Source: Algorimicrobium algoritergicola
Lineage (GTDB): Bacteria; Bacteroidota; Bacteroidia; Flavobacteriales; Flavobacteriaceae
Reading direction: 5' to 3'
Assembly (NCBI RefSeq): GCF_008086165.1
Contig: NZ_VSKL01000002.1
Coordinates: 310,001-374,000, forward strand
Length of the DNA stretch: 64,000 nt
Below are positions 35,873 through 44,561 of the stretch, piece after piece (position 1 is the stretch's first letter; every line of letters starts with the position of its first letter). The position numbers were made by a program, and so were the translations under genes. Under the pieces are notes generated by a model that saw only the letters and a program-made list of their open reading frames with translations, was not told the origin of the DNA and did no database searches.

Positions 35873-36985
35873 TTATCTTCTTCGACTAGAGTCCGATTGT
35901 CTGGAGTTTCTAGTAGTTTTTCTTTCTTTACTATATGTACGAGATTTAGTAGCACTTGGTTTTTTATTTACCTGATTATTTTTACTAACACGTTTAGATT
36001 GGGTTCTAGAATTTGTGCTTTTCCTCGTACTGTTATCTCTTGAACTGTAAGCAGAAACTTTTCTATTGCTATTTCTTGAACTTGCCTTACTATTACCACG
36101 CGTACTAGGTTTTGATTTAGTTTCAGTATTACTACGTACGCTACCGTTTGTTTGCATGGTATTAGAACGTCTTGGGTTTGTATTTCCTCTAACTGAATTC
36201 TCATTAGTTCTACTTCTTGGCGTTTGTTGAACCGCATTGTTTCTACTTCTAGGCGCTTGTTGTGAAACCGAATTCCCACGTCTGTTTGGTGAACTAGTTG
36301 CCAAATCTGAACGTCTAGTTATAGTATTTCCTCTTCGGCTAGCAACTGCACTTGTACGTCTGTAATTATTGGCATAAGGGGTTGAATAACTATATCGAAC
36401 CGGTGTGTAATGTTGTCTGTATGGTCTTTTATAAACTACGCAATAATCGTAAGCAGGAACGCGGTAATACCTGTGCCATGGTCTATACACATAAATGCGG
36501 TTATAAGGATTTATAAATCCTGTACAATACGTGAATTGGTTATAACGGTTATAATGAACATACATGCCACCAACACTTACCAAATAACCAAAACTATTGT
36601 AGCGCATGGATACATCGCCAACACGAGTTACACGACCGTAATAATCATAAAAAACAGGTATGTGTTCAATTTGAATAATGGCTCCAAACTCATCGTATTG
36701 GACAAAACCATTATAATCATAACCTGTGTTAAAACTAATGCTCACATTAGGTGTATTGACGGAAACATTCACATTATTCGTATAATTAGCCATATGAAAA
36801 TCAAATTGGCCATCCGGAAATAAGGAGAACTCTATGCCACCTTCAACAAAAATGAAATTATTCCCATTACCAAATCCGCTATTATTTATTTCATAAGGTT
36901 TTTGATCTGGTATGTCATTCGTGCTAGCCATGACGGCTGTACTTGACACTAATAGTATCGAAAATATATATACTAACTGTTTCAT
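35873..36985 (-). CDS. Secreted 16-residue-repeat protein with Arg/Ser/Asn-rich tail (unknown)
   Basis: 370 aa. Signal peptide MKQLVYIFSILLVSSTAVMA. Residues about 40-80 (IFVEGGIEFSLFPDGQFDF) match the same region of the neighbouring gene. Four 16-residue units then begin QYDEFGAI, FYDYYGRV, RYNSFGYL and HYNRYNQF. After a Tyr/Arg-rich stretch, residues about 200-370 are low complexity: Arg, Ser, Asn, Thr, Lys (RSNTMQTNGSVRSNTETKS and similar), highly basic. Likely periplasmic or surface, possibly binding acidic polymers. No known family recognised. Confidence 0.8.
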   Translation of the reverse strand: MKQLVYIFSILLVSSTAVMASTNDIPDQKPYEINNSGFGNGNNFIFVEGGIEFSLFPDGQFDFHMANYTNNVNVSVNTPNVSISFNTGYDYNGFVQYDEFGAIIQIEHIPVFYDYYGRVTRVGDVSMRYNSFGYLVSVGGMYVHYNRYNQFTYCTGFINPYNRIYVYRPWHRYYRVPAYDYCVVYKRPYRQHYTPVRYSYSTPYANNYRRTSAVASRRGNTITRRSDLATSSPNRRGNSVSQQAPRSRNNAVQQTPRSRTNENSVRGNTNPRRSNTMQTNGSVRSNTETKSKPSTRGNSKASSRNSNRKVSAYSSRDNSTRKSTNSRTQSKRVSKNNQVNKKPSATKSRTYSKERKTTRNSRQSDSSRRR

Positions 36986-37161
36986 AATTGTTGTGTATTA
37001 ATTAAACTCATTTATTGTAAAACAAACAACGTGCCAAAAAAATTAAAATTTAAGTATATAATTGAATTTCAATTAATTAAAAATTTATTAGAGCCATAAA
37101 ATTGAGAAACTGTTATTGAATTATTTGTTATTATTATAAACTCAACAACCTAACAAAAACT

Positions 37162-37200
37162 AAAATCCCAAATAATCATTTTCAGATTACTTGGGATTTT
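37162..37200 (-). terminator. Probable terminator between the two repeat-protein genes
   Basis: AAAATCCCAA (37162-37171) pairs with TTGGGATTTT (37191-37200); after one A/C mismatch, TAATC/GATTA extends the stem. It lies downstream of the 37227-37943 gene. Next to it (37203-37222) is a five-copy ACTA tetranucleotide run. Confidence 0.7.
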
Positions 37201-37202
37201 TC

Positions 37203-37222
37203 ACTAACTAACTAACTAACTA
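37203..37222. repeat. ACTA tetranucleotide run (5 copies)
   Basis: Five uninterrupted ACTA units just beyond the stop codon of the 37227-37943 gene. On the minus strand this reads TAGT, putting TAG stops in more than one frame; it could vary in copy number but is outside the coding region. Confidence 0.85.
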
Positions 37223-37226
37223 AAAC

Positions 37227-37943
37227 TTATCTTTTACGCTTTATTGGTTGCGCTTTGATTTTAGGGTCATCTGATTTACCCTTTTTATAGTAATAGAAAT
37301 CTTCTGAATTATAATCATTATTATTATAATCAGAATGTGTATTTATAGAACCATGACTTGTAGTACAGCTATAAATACCACAAACGTGACACATATTACT
37401 AAATGGACTCACAAAACCATATTGGCTAATAATTTCGCCCCAACTGTTATAATTAATATGTAATCCACCAACTTGTTTTAACAAGCCATTTCGATTATAG
37501 TTCATATATATAGATCCAGCACGTTTAATTTTCCCGTTTCGGTCGTAATTAATAAATACATTCCCAATCCGTCTTACTTGTCCGTTGGCATCATGAGTTA
37601 TAATGACACCTCGATTTCTTGGAGCTGCATAACGTACGCCTTTAGTGGCTGCAGGAGCGCCAAAGGTGACATTTACAGAACCACGTCTTGTTTGTGTTGA
37701 GCTTCTGTAGTAATAATTACTTTCAAAGTGACTTGCTTGTGGACTCGCATTTGTATTAAAGTCAAAACTACCATTTGGAAAAATCATGAATTCAATACCA
37801 CGTTCCATAAAAATAATTGGCTGCGCATAGCTATTGTTCAAAATTGTTAAATCATCAGCTGTAGATACAGACCGATTTTCGTTTGCTGTTACAGTTGTTA
37901 ATCCTATTAACAAAGCTGTAAATAAAAGTACTTGTTTTTTCAT
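37227..37943 (-). CDS. Secreted 16-residue-repeat protein, paralogue of 35873-36985 (unknown)
   Basis: 238 aa from ATG 37943, which exposes the signal peptide MKKQVLLFTALLIGLTTVTA; an upstream start at 38030 would hide it. Residues about 45-62 (IIFMERGIEFMIFPNGSFDF) align with the paralogue. Four 16-residue units follow, starting THDANGQV, NYDRNGKI, NYNRNGLL and NYNSWGEI, then a Cys pair (MCHVCGIYSC) and a short basic C-terminus instead of the long Arg/Ser tail. Period and core residues agree between the two genes, so they arose by duplication. Function unknown. Confidence 0.8.
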   Translation of the reverse strand: MKKQVLLFTALLIGLTTVTANENRSVSTADDLTILNNSYAQPIIFMERGIEFMIFPNGSFDFNTNASPQASHFESNYYYRSSTQTRRGSVNVTFGAPAATKGVRYAAPRNRGVIITHDANGQVRRIGNVFINYDRNGKIKRAGSIYMNYNRNGLLKQVGGLHINYNSWGEIISQYGFVSPFSNMCHVCGIYSCTTSHGSINTHSDYNNNDYNSEDFYYYKKGKSDDPKIKAQPIKRKR

Positions 37944-38108
37944 CTTATTAGGATTTTGATTATGCCTACTCATGAGCTTTTCGGCTTTCGCTATGTTCAA
38001 AGTAGTATCCAATTGTCGTGCCAAAAACATAAGTCATTGATATGTAGATTTTTATTGTTTCTAAAATGTGATTTCTTTTTTATAGTTTTATAACTTCAAT
38101 AAAATTGT

Positions 38109-39203
38109 ATGGCTCATAATAATCATATTTGTAAGAATTGCGAATCGTTATTCAATGAAAACTTTGAATTTTGTCCGCATTGTGGTCAAAAACGAAATGA
38201 TGATTTGACGCTGAAAGTTTTGTTTTATAATACGATTAGCAACTATTTTTCTTTTGATGCACGTTTCTTTAAAAGCTTTTTACCACTTCTATTAAAACCA
38301 GGTTATCTAGCGAAGCAATTTGTTTTAGGAAAACGCTTGTTGTACTTGCATCCAGCTCAAATGTATTTGTTTATTGCCATTGTGTTTTTCTTTTTGAATT
38401 CCTTTAAAGTAACTAATTGGACGGAAAAATTAGATGCTAATTTGACTAAAGGCTTTGAAAAAGATGTGATATATGATAGCACTACAGGCGATTCCATTAA
38501 AGATGCCATGAATTTAGAAAAAAGGCTAACAAAACTAAAACTTGATTCTGTTGATAGAGTTGAAGTTAGAAAGGCATTAAAAAATAATCAGTTTATAACA
38601 GGGATGACAGATAAGGAAATAGATTCTATCGTTCAAGACAAGGATTTTAGGGCTGTTGAATTTTCGTTAGGACCCATTGAAAAAACACTAGATTCTTTAA
38701 TTGCATTGGATGCTCCAGAGGAAGTTATTTACAAAGAAATGGGACGTCCCGATGATGCAGGAACCATTAAAACTAGAATATATAAGCAAGGATTGAAGTT
38801 CTATAAATTAAAAAAAGCTGGTGGATTATTTCAAACGTTTTTTGACACCATTCCTATTGCCATGTTCTTTGTATTACCAATTTTCGCATTAATCTTATTC
38901 TTGTTCTATAGAAAGAGTGGAAGTTATACGCATCATTTAATATTTAGCTTTTACTATTTCTCCTACCTATTTACAGTATTTAGCTTAATTATTATTGTTA
39001 ATTTCATGGTCGATATTCCAGATTGGATTGACTGGATTATAATTTTATCGACTTTCATCTACTTGGTTTTGGCTATGAAACGATTTTATAATCAGAGTAT
39101 GGTTAAAAGTTTCTTTAAAGCATGTTTTACTACTATACTATTCTCACCTGTTGTGGTGATTACAGGTGTTGTTGTGCTAGTTTTTGCTTTTATGTTTTAT
39201 TAA
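38109..39203 (+). CDS. DUF3667 membrane protein with N-terminal zinc ribbon
   Basis: 364 aa. Cys8, Cys11, Cys22 and Cys25 form a CxxC...CxxC zinc ribbon (ICKNCESLFNENFEFCPHC). Then come the DUF3667 core (FDARFFKSFLPLLLKPGYL, LHPAQMYLFIAIVFFF) and several TM helices in the C-terminal half, with a charged soluble region between. Family members are common in Bacteroidota; function unknown. Its stop codon overlaps the stop of uvrA by 4 nt, so there is no room for a terminator between them. Confidence 0.88.
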   Translation: MAHNNHICKNCESLFNENFEFCPHCGQKRNDDLTLKVLFYNTISNYFSFDARFFKSFLPLLLKPGYLAKQFVLGKRLLYLHPAQMYLFIAIVFFFLNSFKVTNWTEKLDANLTKGFEKDVIYDSTTGDSIKDAMNLEKRLTKLKLDSVDRVEVRKALKNNQFITGMTDKEIDSIVQDKDFRAVEFSLGPIEKTLDSLIALDAPEEVIYKEMGRPDDAGTIKTRIYKQGLKFYKLKKAGGLFQTFFDTIPIAMFFVLPIFALILFLFYRKSGSYTHHLIFSFYYFSYLFTVFSLIIIVNFMVDIPDWIDWIIILSTFIYLVLAMKRFYNQSMVKSFFKACFTTILFSPVVVITGVVVLVFAFMFY

Positions 39204-41986
39204 AGTTTCTCTTTTAGGTAGTGTCCAGTGATAGATTTCTTGTTTTTAACAAGTTCTTCAGGAGTACCTTCTGCAATGAGTTGTCCACCACGTTCACCGC
39301 CTTCTGGACCTAAATCGATAATATAGTCAGCACATTTTATCAATTCCAAATTGTGTTCAATAACAATAATAGAATGTCCTTTTTCAATCAACGCATAAAA
39401 GGATTTTAGTAGTTTTTGAATATCATGAAAGTGCAAACCGGTTGTTGGTTCATCAAAAATGAATAAAGCTTGATCACTTTTGCTACCTTTTCCTAAAAAT
39501 GTAGCTAGTTTAATACGCTGTGCTTCACCACCAGAAAGGGTAGAGGAGCTTTGCCCTAATGTTACATAACCCAAACCAACATCTTGTAAAGGTTGTAGTT
39601 TAGTTTGAATTTTTTTCTGTTCGGTCTTCGTGAAAAAATCAATGGCATCATCAATGGTTAAGTTTAAAATATCGTCAATAGATTTGCCTTCAAATTGAAC
39701 TTCTAATACTTCTTTCTTAAAGCGTTTTCCGTTACAGGTTTCACAGGTTAAATGCACATCTGCCATAAATTGCATTTCAATAGTCACTTCACCTTCACCT
39801 TTACAAGTTTCACAACGCCCACCATCTACATTAAAACTAAAATGCTTGGGTTGGTAATTCCGTATTTTACTTAATTTCTGACTCGCAAAAAGCGCGCGAA
39901 TATCATCATAAGCCTTGATATAGGTTACTGGATTGGAACGTGATGATCTTCCTATAGGATTTTGATCTACAAATTCAATATGTTTAACATTGCTAAAATT
40001 TCCTTTTAATTCCGAAAATTGCCCTGGTTTATCACCAAAGTCCGTTATTTTCTTTTGTAAAGCAGGATAAACAATTTTTTTAATCAGTGTACTTTTTCCA
40101 CTTCCAGAAACGCCTGTTACAACGGTTAGCATACCAAGCGGGAGTGTGACATCTATGTTTTTTAAATTGTTTTCTTTGGCGCCAATAATTTCAACCGCAT
40201 ATTTAGACGTGCGTCTTTTTTCAGGAACTTTAATTTCCAAATCACCATTTAAATATTGCGCCGTTAGAGAAGAAGATTTTAAAATATCTTGAAACGTTCC
40301 AGTAGCAACCACATGACCACCAAATGTGCCAGCTTCAGGACCAATATCTATAATTTCATCTGCAGCTTGCATGATATCTTCATCATGTTCTACTACAATT
40401 ACGGTATTACCTAAATCGCGTAAAGCTTTTAAAACATCAATTAGACGTTCGGTATCTTTTGGGTGTAAACCAATACTCGGCTCATCTAAAATGTACATGG
40501 AACCAACCAAACTACTTCCTAAACTGGTCGCTAAATTAATACGCTGACTTTCACCACCAGAAAGCGTGTTCGATTTTCTATTGAGGGTTAAATAACTTAA
40601 ACCCACATTATCCAAAAAGCTTAATCGGTTGTTTATTTCTTTTAATAAACGCTTTGCTATTTGAGTATCGTGCGCATTTAACTTTAGGTTTTTAAAGAAT
40701 TCAGCTAACGTGTCCAAAGGCATGTCTACCAGATCCGTAATGGTGGCATTGCTAATTTTTACAAAATCTGCTTCCGGACGTAAACGTTTTCCTTTACAGG
40801 TTTTACACTTTGTTTTTCCACGATATCTAGAAAGCATAACGCGATTCTGAATTTTATATGCTTTGGATTCTAATTCGGCAAAAAAGCTATTTAAGCCTTC
40901 AAAATATTGATTACCATCCCAAACTAATTGTTTTTGGGCTGGCGTTAAATCATAATAAGGTTTATGTATCGGGAAATTGAATTTATGCGAATTATTAACT
41001 AGCTGATCTTTATACCAACTCATACTATCACCACGCCATGCAAATACAGCGCTATCATAGATGGATAATCCCGTATTTGGAATTACTAAATCTTCATCAA
41101 TACCAATTACATCACCATAACCTTCACAGGTTGGACAAGCACCATATGGATTATTGAAACTAAATAAATGGACATTTGGTTCTAAAAAATCAATGCCATC
41201 TAATTCAAATTTATTACTGAAATGTTCTTGCTTATTTGTGGAAAGTGATTCAATATAACAATTACCTTTTCCTTCAAAAAAGGCCGTTTCAATAGCATCT
41301 GCTAATCGGTTATAAAAATCTTCTTCGTCTTTGGTAATAACACGATCTACAACCAAATAGATGTTTTCCGGCTTTTCTTTTATATCAAAAGCCTCATCAA
41401 TTCGCACCACAGAGTCATTCACTTTAATTCTAGCGTAACCTTGTTGATTAAGTACTTTTAATTTATCAGCTAATTTTCTATCTTTTTCTAAAAAAACAGG
41501 AGCGAGGAGGAGGAGTTTTTCACCTTCAGGAAATGCTTTAATATGTTTTAAAACATCAGCAACGGTATCTTTTTTAACCTCTTTATCAGATTTAGGCGAA
41601 TAGGTTTTACCAATTCTAGCAAACAGTAATTTTAAATAATCATAAATTTCAGTTGATGTTCCAACTGTAGACCGTGGATTGGTAGAGTTCACTTTCTGCT
41701 CGATGGCAATAGCTGGCGCAATACCTTTTATGTAATCTACTTTAGGTTTATTTAAACGACCTAAAAACTGTCTGGCGTAACTGGATAAGCTTTCTACATA
41801 ACGCCTTTGCCCTTCGGCATAAAGGGTATCAAAAGCTAAACTTGATTTTCCGGATCCTGATAATCCTGTAATTACCACCAATTTATTCCGAGGAATAACA
41901 ACATCAATATTTTTTAAATTGTGCAATTTAGCACCTTTAATGATGATGTTTTCTTTAGGATTGACTTCGGAAATATTAGTATTCAT
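39200..41986 (-). CDS. uvrA: Excinuclease ABC subunit A
   Basis: 928 aa. Two ABC ATPase halves: Walker A GLSGSGKSSLAFDT and GVSGSGKSTLI, signatures LSGGESQRINLA and LSGGEAQRIKLA, and Walker B FIFDEPTTGLH. Zinc-finger cysteines occur in CKTCKGKRLRPEA and in CETCKGEGEVTIEMQ ... CETCNGKRF. UvrA dimers detect bulky DNA lesions and load UvrB in nucleotide excision repair. The gene stands alone on the minus strand. Confidence 0.98.
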   Translation of the reverse strand: MNTNISEVNPKENIIIKGAKLHNLKNIDVVIPRNKLVVITGLSGSGKSSLAFDTLYAEGQRRYVESLSSYARQFLGRLNKPKVDYIKGIAPAIAIEQKVNSTNPRSTVGTSTEIYDYLKLLFARIGKTYSPKSDKEVKKDTVADVLKHIKAFPEGEKLLLLAPVFLEKDRKLADKLKVLNQQGYARIKVNDSVVRIDEAFDIKEKPENIYLVVDRVITKDEEDFYNRLADAIETAFFEGKGNCYIESLSTNKQEHFSNKFELDGIDFLEPNVHLFSFNNPYGACPTCEGYGDVIGIDEDLVIPNTGLSIYDSAVFAWRGDSMSWYKDQLVNNSHKFNFPIHKPYYDLTPAQKQLVWDGNQYFEGLNSFFAELESKAYKIQNRVMLSRYRGKTKCKTCKGKRLRPEADFVKISNATITDLVDMPLDTLAEFFKNLKLNAHDTQIAKRLLKEINNRLSFLDNVGLSYLTLNRKSNTLSGGESQRINLATSLGSSLVGSMYILDEPSIGLHPKDTERLIDVLKALRDLGNTVIVVEHDEDIMQAADEIIDIGPEAGTFGGHVVATGTFQDILKSSSLTAQYLNGDLEIKVPEKRRTSKYAVEIIGAKENNLKNIDVTLPLGMLTVVTGVSGSGKSTLIKKIVYPALQKKITDFGDKPGQFSELKGNFSNVKHIEFVDQNPIGRSSRSNPVTYIKAYDDIRALFASQKLSKIRNYQPKHFSFNVDGGRCETCKGEGEVTIEMQFMADVHLTCETCNGKRFKKEVLEVQFEGKSIDDILNLTIDDAIDFFTKTEQKKIQTKLQPLQDVGLGYVTLGQSSSTLSGGEAQRIKLATFLGKGSKSDQALFIFDEPTTGLHFHDIQKLLKSFYALIEKGHSIIVIEHNLELIKCADYIIDLGPEGGERGGQLIAEGTPEELVKNKKSITGHYLKEKL

Positions 41987-42085
41987 AAGCTATTGGCAGA
42001 ATTAATTGTGCAAAGATACTACAACAAAATACCATTAAAAAATAGAATGTATTGCAAATTATTTTAGGGAAATATGAAAATAAGT

Positions 42086-42117
42086 TTGTTTTTTTAAAAG
42101 ATATGTTGTTATATTTG
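42086..42117 (+). promoter_or_regulatory. Promoter of the ECF sigma factor gene
   Basis: TTTG (TTG at 42086-42088), 21-nt spacer, TATATTTG at 42110-42117. It implies a leader of about 95 nt containing a small hairpin (ACCAGA/TCTGGT, 42192-42208) just before the start codon. Confidence 0.65.
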
Positions 42118-42217
42118 GATTCTATAAACCTAAAAATCACAAGAGTAGCCTATACGTTTAACATTACTTTATAATATCTTTTTAACCCCAAACCAGATTT
42201 ATTCTGGTATAAAAGTA

Positions 42218-42808
42218 ATGATTATGCAAAACAATCTTATCACGGATGCTACCTTGGTTACCAGTTACATACAAGGAAATGAGCAAGCCATTGAGGTCTT
42301 AATCAATAGGCATAAACAACGTATTTTCAGTTTCATTTATTCTAAAGTTTATGATCGGGATATTGCCGATGATATTTTTCAAGATACCTTCATTAAGGTT
42401 ATTAAAACCTTAAAAATGGGTAAATACAATGAAGAAGGAAAGTTTTTACCTTGGGTTATGCGTATTTCTCATAATTTGGTAATAGACCATTTCCGAAAAA
42501 ACAACCGTATGCCTAAATTTAGTAATACGGGCGACTTTAATATTTTTTCTGTTTTAAGTGATAGTACGCTGGATGCTGAAAGAAGTTTAATTAAAGAACA
42601 AGTTGAACATGATGTGCGTCGTGTGATTGAAGAATTACCTGAAGATCAAAAAGAAGTGTTAATGATGCGTATGTATAATGACATGAGTTTTAAAGAAATA
42701 TCAGAAAAAACAGGTGTTAGCATCAATACAGCTTTAGGAAGAATGCGTTATGCATTAATTAATATGAGAAAGATAATAGATAAACATAATATAGTTTTAA
42801 CTAATTGA
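42218..42808 (+). CDS. ECF-type RNA polymerase sigma factor
   Basis: 196 aa from ATG 42218 (ATG 42224 is an alternative two codons on). Sigma region 2: NRHKQRIFSFIYSKVYDRDIADDIFQDTFIKV, with the -10-recognition helix DIADDIFQDTF; region 4: LPEDQKEVLMMRMYNDMSFKEISEKTGVSINTALGRMRYA. Regions 1 and 3 are absent, as in ECF sigmas. No anti-sigma gene with a TM helix follows; instead a 48-aa ORF lies 59 nt downstream. The target regulon is unknown. Confidence 0.92.
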   Translation: MIMQNNLITDATLVTSYIQGNEQAIEVLINRHKQRIFSFIYSKVYDRDIADDIFQDTFIKVIKTLKMGKYNEEGKFLPWVMRISHNLVIDHFRKNNRMPKFSNTGDFNIFSVLSDSTLDAERSLIKEQVEHDVRRVIEELPEDQKEVLMMRMYNDMSFKEISEKTGVSINTALGRMRYALINMRKIIDKHNIVLTN

Positions 42809-42867
42809 TACAATATAATTTAACTTGTTGCGTTAAGTAAAGTATAAACCAAAATATTTGAATTTTA

Positions 42868-43014
42868 ATGGCAAAACTTTACTCTCAAAAGAAACCCCAA
42901 AATCAAGTTAATTTAAACCCAAAAGAGGAAACTGTAAAATTTCTTCTTGATTATTCGAAGGCTTTAAGTGTTATAAATTGTAATAAGATGAAGTTTGAAG
43001 CGCTTCTCAACTAA
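42868..43014 (+). CDS. 48-aa protein downstream of the sigma factor gene (unknown)
   Basis: ATG 42868 to TAA 43012-43014: MAKLYSQKKPQN start, a Pro/Asn-rich linker, then a helical segment ETVKFLLDYSKALSVI and the end KMKFEALLN. It has coding-like character (amphipathic helix, no rare strings) and is followed 6 nt later by a strong terminator that closes the unit with the sigma gene. I recall similar short proteins next to this sigma factor in other Flavobacteriaceae, but cannot verify. It might be a small regulator of the sigma factor. Confidence 0.6.
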   Translation: MAKLYSQKKPQNQVNLNPKEETVKFLLDYSKALSVINCNKMKFEALLN

Positions 43015-43020
43015 ACTTTG

Positions 43021-43055
43021 AAAAAGTCCTGATTAGTCTCAGGACTTTTTTTTTT
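43021..43055 (+). terminator. Terminator of the sigma factor unit
   Basis: AAAAAGTCCTGA (43021-43032) and TCAGGACTTTTT (43039-43050) form a 12-bp stem followed by further T residues. Confidence 0.92.
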
Positions 43056-43056
43056 T

Positions 43057-43080
43057 CATTCCTGCAAATGCAGGAATCTC
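43057..43080. repeat. REP-like intergenic palindrome (CATTCCTGCA...)
   Basis: ATTCCTGCA (43058-43066) and TGCAGGAAT (43069-43077) form a perfect 9-bp inverted repeat with a 2-nt centre, followed by CTC. It resembles the CATTCCTGC...GCAGGAATCTC class of dispersed elements and shares its ends with the element at 23050-23084. Confidence 0.6.
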
Positions 43081-43092
43081 TTTTTTCTATAT

Positions 43093-43752
43093 TTATTTTT
43101 TGTTTCTAGAATAATAATCATTCAACACCGTTTTTCTACCAACTGTCTTCGTAATAATATCTTTTTCCATATCCCAACCTCGAGCAGGCGAATATTCTCT
43201 ACCATACCAAATAACCTGCAAATGCAAATCATTCCAAAGTTCTTCAGGAAATAAGCGTTTGGCATCTTTCTCTGTTTGGACCACATTCTTTCCATTGGTA
43301 AATCCCCAACGATACATGAGTCTATGAATATGTGTATCCACTGGAAAAGCTGGAATACCAAAAGCTTGCGATAATACCACAGCAGCCGTTTTATGACCAA
43401 CAGCAGGAAGTTCCTCAAGATCTTCATACGTTCTTGGAACTTCACCATTATGTTTATCAATTAAAATGTGTGATAAGCCATGAATCCCTTTGCTTTTCAT
43501 AGGCGATAAGCCGACAGGCTTGATAATTTCTCTGATTTCTTCAACCGATAGTTTTATCATATCATACGGATTATCTGCTTTAGCAAAAAGTAGTGGTGTA
43601 ATTTTATTAACCCGAACATCGGTGCTTTGGGCCGACATTAAAACGGCAATCAGCAAGGTATATGGATCTTTATGATCTAAAGGCACTGGAATAGTTGGAT
43701 ACAGTTCCTTTAACGTTTTTATAACGAATTCTACCTTTTCTTGTTTGGTCAT
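43093..43752 (-). CDS. nth: Endonuclease III-family DNA glycosylase without iron-sulfur cysteines
   Basis: 219 aa. The helix-hairpin-helix LPAVGHKTAAVV contains catalytic Lys121, and FPVDTHIHR contains catalytic Asp139, the same positions as Lys120/Asp138 of E. coli Nth. It should excise oxidised pyrimidines and nick at AP sites. The C-terminal [4Fe-4S] loop (normally Cx6Cx2Cx5C) is absent: the region reads YGREYSPARGWDMEKD, and the whole protein has no cysteine. Divergent from bcp, 41 nt between starts; a minus-strand TATCTTTG box lies at 43784-43791. Confidence 0.92.
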   Translation of the reverse strand: MTKQEKVEFVIKTLKELYPTIPVPLDHKDPYTLLIAVLMSAQSTDVRVNKITPLLFAKADNPYDMIKLSVEEIREIIKPVGLSPMKSKGIHGLSHILIDKHNGEVPRTYEDLEELPAVGHKTAAVVLSQAFGIPAFPVDTHIHRLMYRWGFTNGKNVVQTEKDAKRLFPEELWNDLHLQVIWYGREYSPARGWDMEKDIITKTVGRKTVLNDYYSRNKK

Positions 43753-43793
43753 AAATTGTATTTTTACAGAAATTGATTTTAAACAAAGATACT

Positions 43794-44246
43794 ATGACAA
43801 ATTTAAAACCAGGAGATAAAGCACCTAATTTTACAGCAAAAGACCAAGATGGAAATAGCATTTCTTTAAGCGATTATAAAGGAAAGAAACTCGTGTTGTT
43901 TTTCTATCCAAAAGCCAGCACGCCAGGTTGTACAGCGGAAGCTTGTAATTTAAGTGATAATTACGGCCGTTTTCAAAAAGCAGGTTATGATATTTTAGGC
44001 GTTAGTGCAGATAGCGAAAAAAGACAAAGTACTTTTAAAAATAAATACGATTTTAAATTTCCATTATTAGCCGATGAAGATAAAACGGTTATTGAAGCTT
44101 ATGGCATTTGGGGACCGAAAAAATTTATGGGTAAGGAGTATGACGGTATTCACAGAACCACTTTTGTTATTGATGAAAATGGACTAATTGAGGAGGTTAT
44201 TACCAAAGTAAAAACGAAAGCACATACGGATCAGATTTTGGGTTAA
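43794..44246 (+). CDS. bcp: Thiol peroxidase Bcp (PrxQ-type peroxiredoxin)
   Basis: 150 aa from ATG 43794 (MTNLKPGDKAPNF); an upstream in-frame start at 43773 lies in the promoter region. Peroxidatic Cys46 in STPGCTAEAC and the likely resolving Cys51 five residues later match Bcp, with the conserved Thr/Pro before Cys46. It reduces H2O2 and organic hydroperoxides with thioredoxin. Its divergent neighbour is a DNA glycosylase for oxidised bases, giving a small oxidative-damage pair. Confidence 0.95.
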   Translation: MTNLKPGDKAPNFTAKDQDGNSISLSDYKGKKLVLFFYPKASTPGCTAEACNLSDNYGRFQKAGYDILGVSADSEKRQSTFKNKYDFKFPLLADEDKTVIEAYGIWGPKKFMGKEYDGIHRTTFVIDENGLIEEVITKVKTKAHTDQILG

Positions 44247-44249
44247 AAA

Positions 44250-44281
44250 GTAAAAAGCGACCTGATTCGGTCGCTTTTTAC
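44250..44281. terminator. Convergent terminator after bcp
   Basis: GTAAAAAGCGACC (44250-44262) and GGTCGCTTTTTAC (44269-44281) form a 13-bp stem, shared with the minus-strand gene ending at 44298. Confidence 0.9.
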
Positions 44282-44297
44282 TCCAACCAAATATAGT

Positions 44298-44561
44298 CTA
44301 GGGCAAATACATAAAATACAATATAATACTTGCCACAATAGCAATTCCTAATACTGCTATTCTTTGAGCTGAAATCTTATTTACCTTATTCTTATATAAA
44401 AAAAATAAAGAAATAAATGCTATTGCATTGACCAAAATCAATACATATATATCTTGTTCTGACGTAAAGATATCCAGTTGTTTAGTTAAGATATAACCCA
44501 AAATTACTAATATAATTGGAACAAATCTTAAAACTTTTATTGAAAATATTTTCTCTTTCAT
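44298..44561 (-). CDS. Small three-helix membrane protein (unknown)
   Basis: 87 aa. Three hydrophobic helices (FVPIILVILGYILT, YVLILVNAIAFISLFFLY, IAVLGIAIVASIILYFMYL) joined by short charged loops; no known family recognised. Alone on the minus strand, with a convergent terminator at its 3' side. Confidence 0.65.
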   Translation of the reverse strand: MKEKIFSIKVLRFVPIILVILGYILTKQLDIFTSEQDIYVLILVNAIAFISLFFLYKNKVNKISAQRIAVLGIAIVASIILYFMYLP

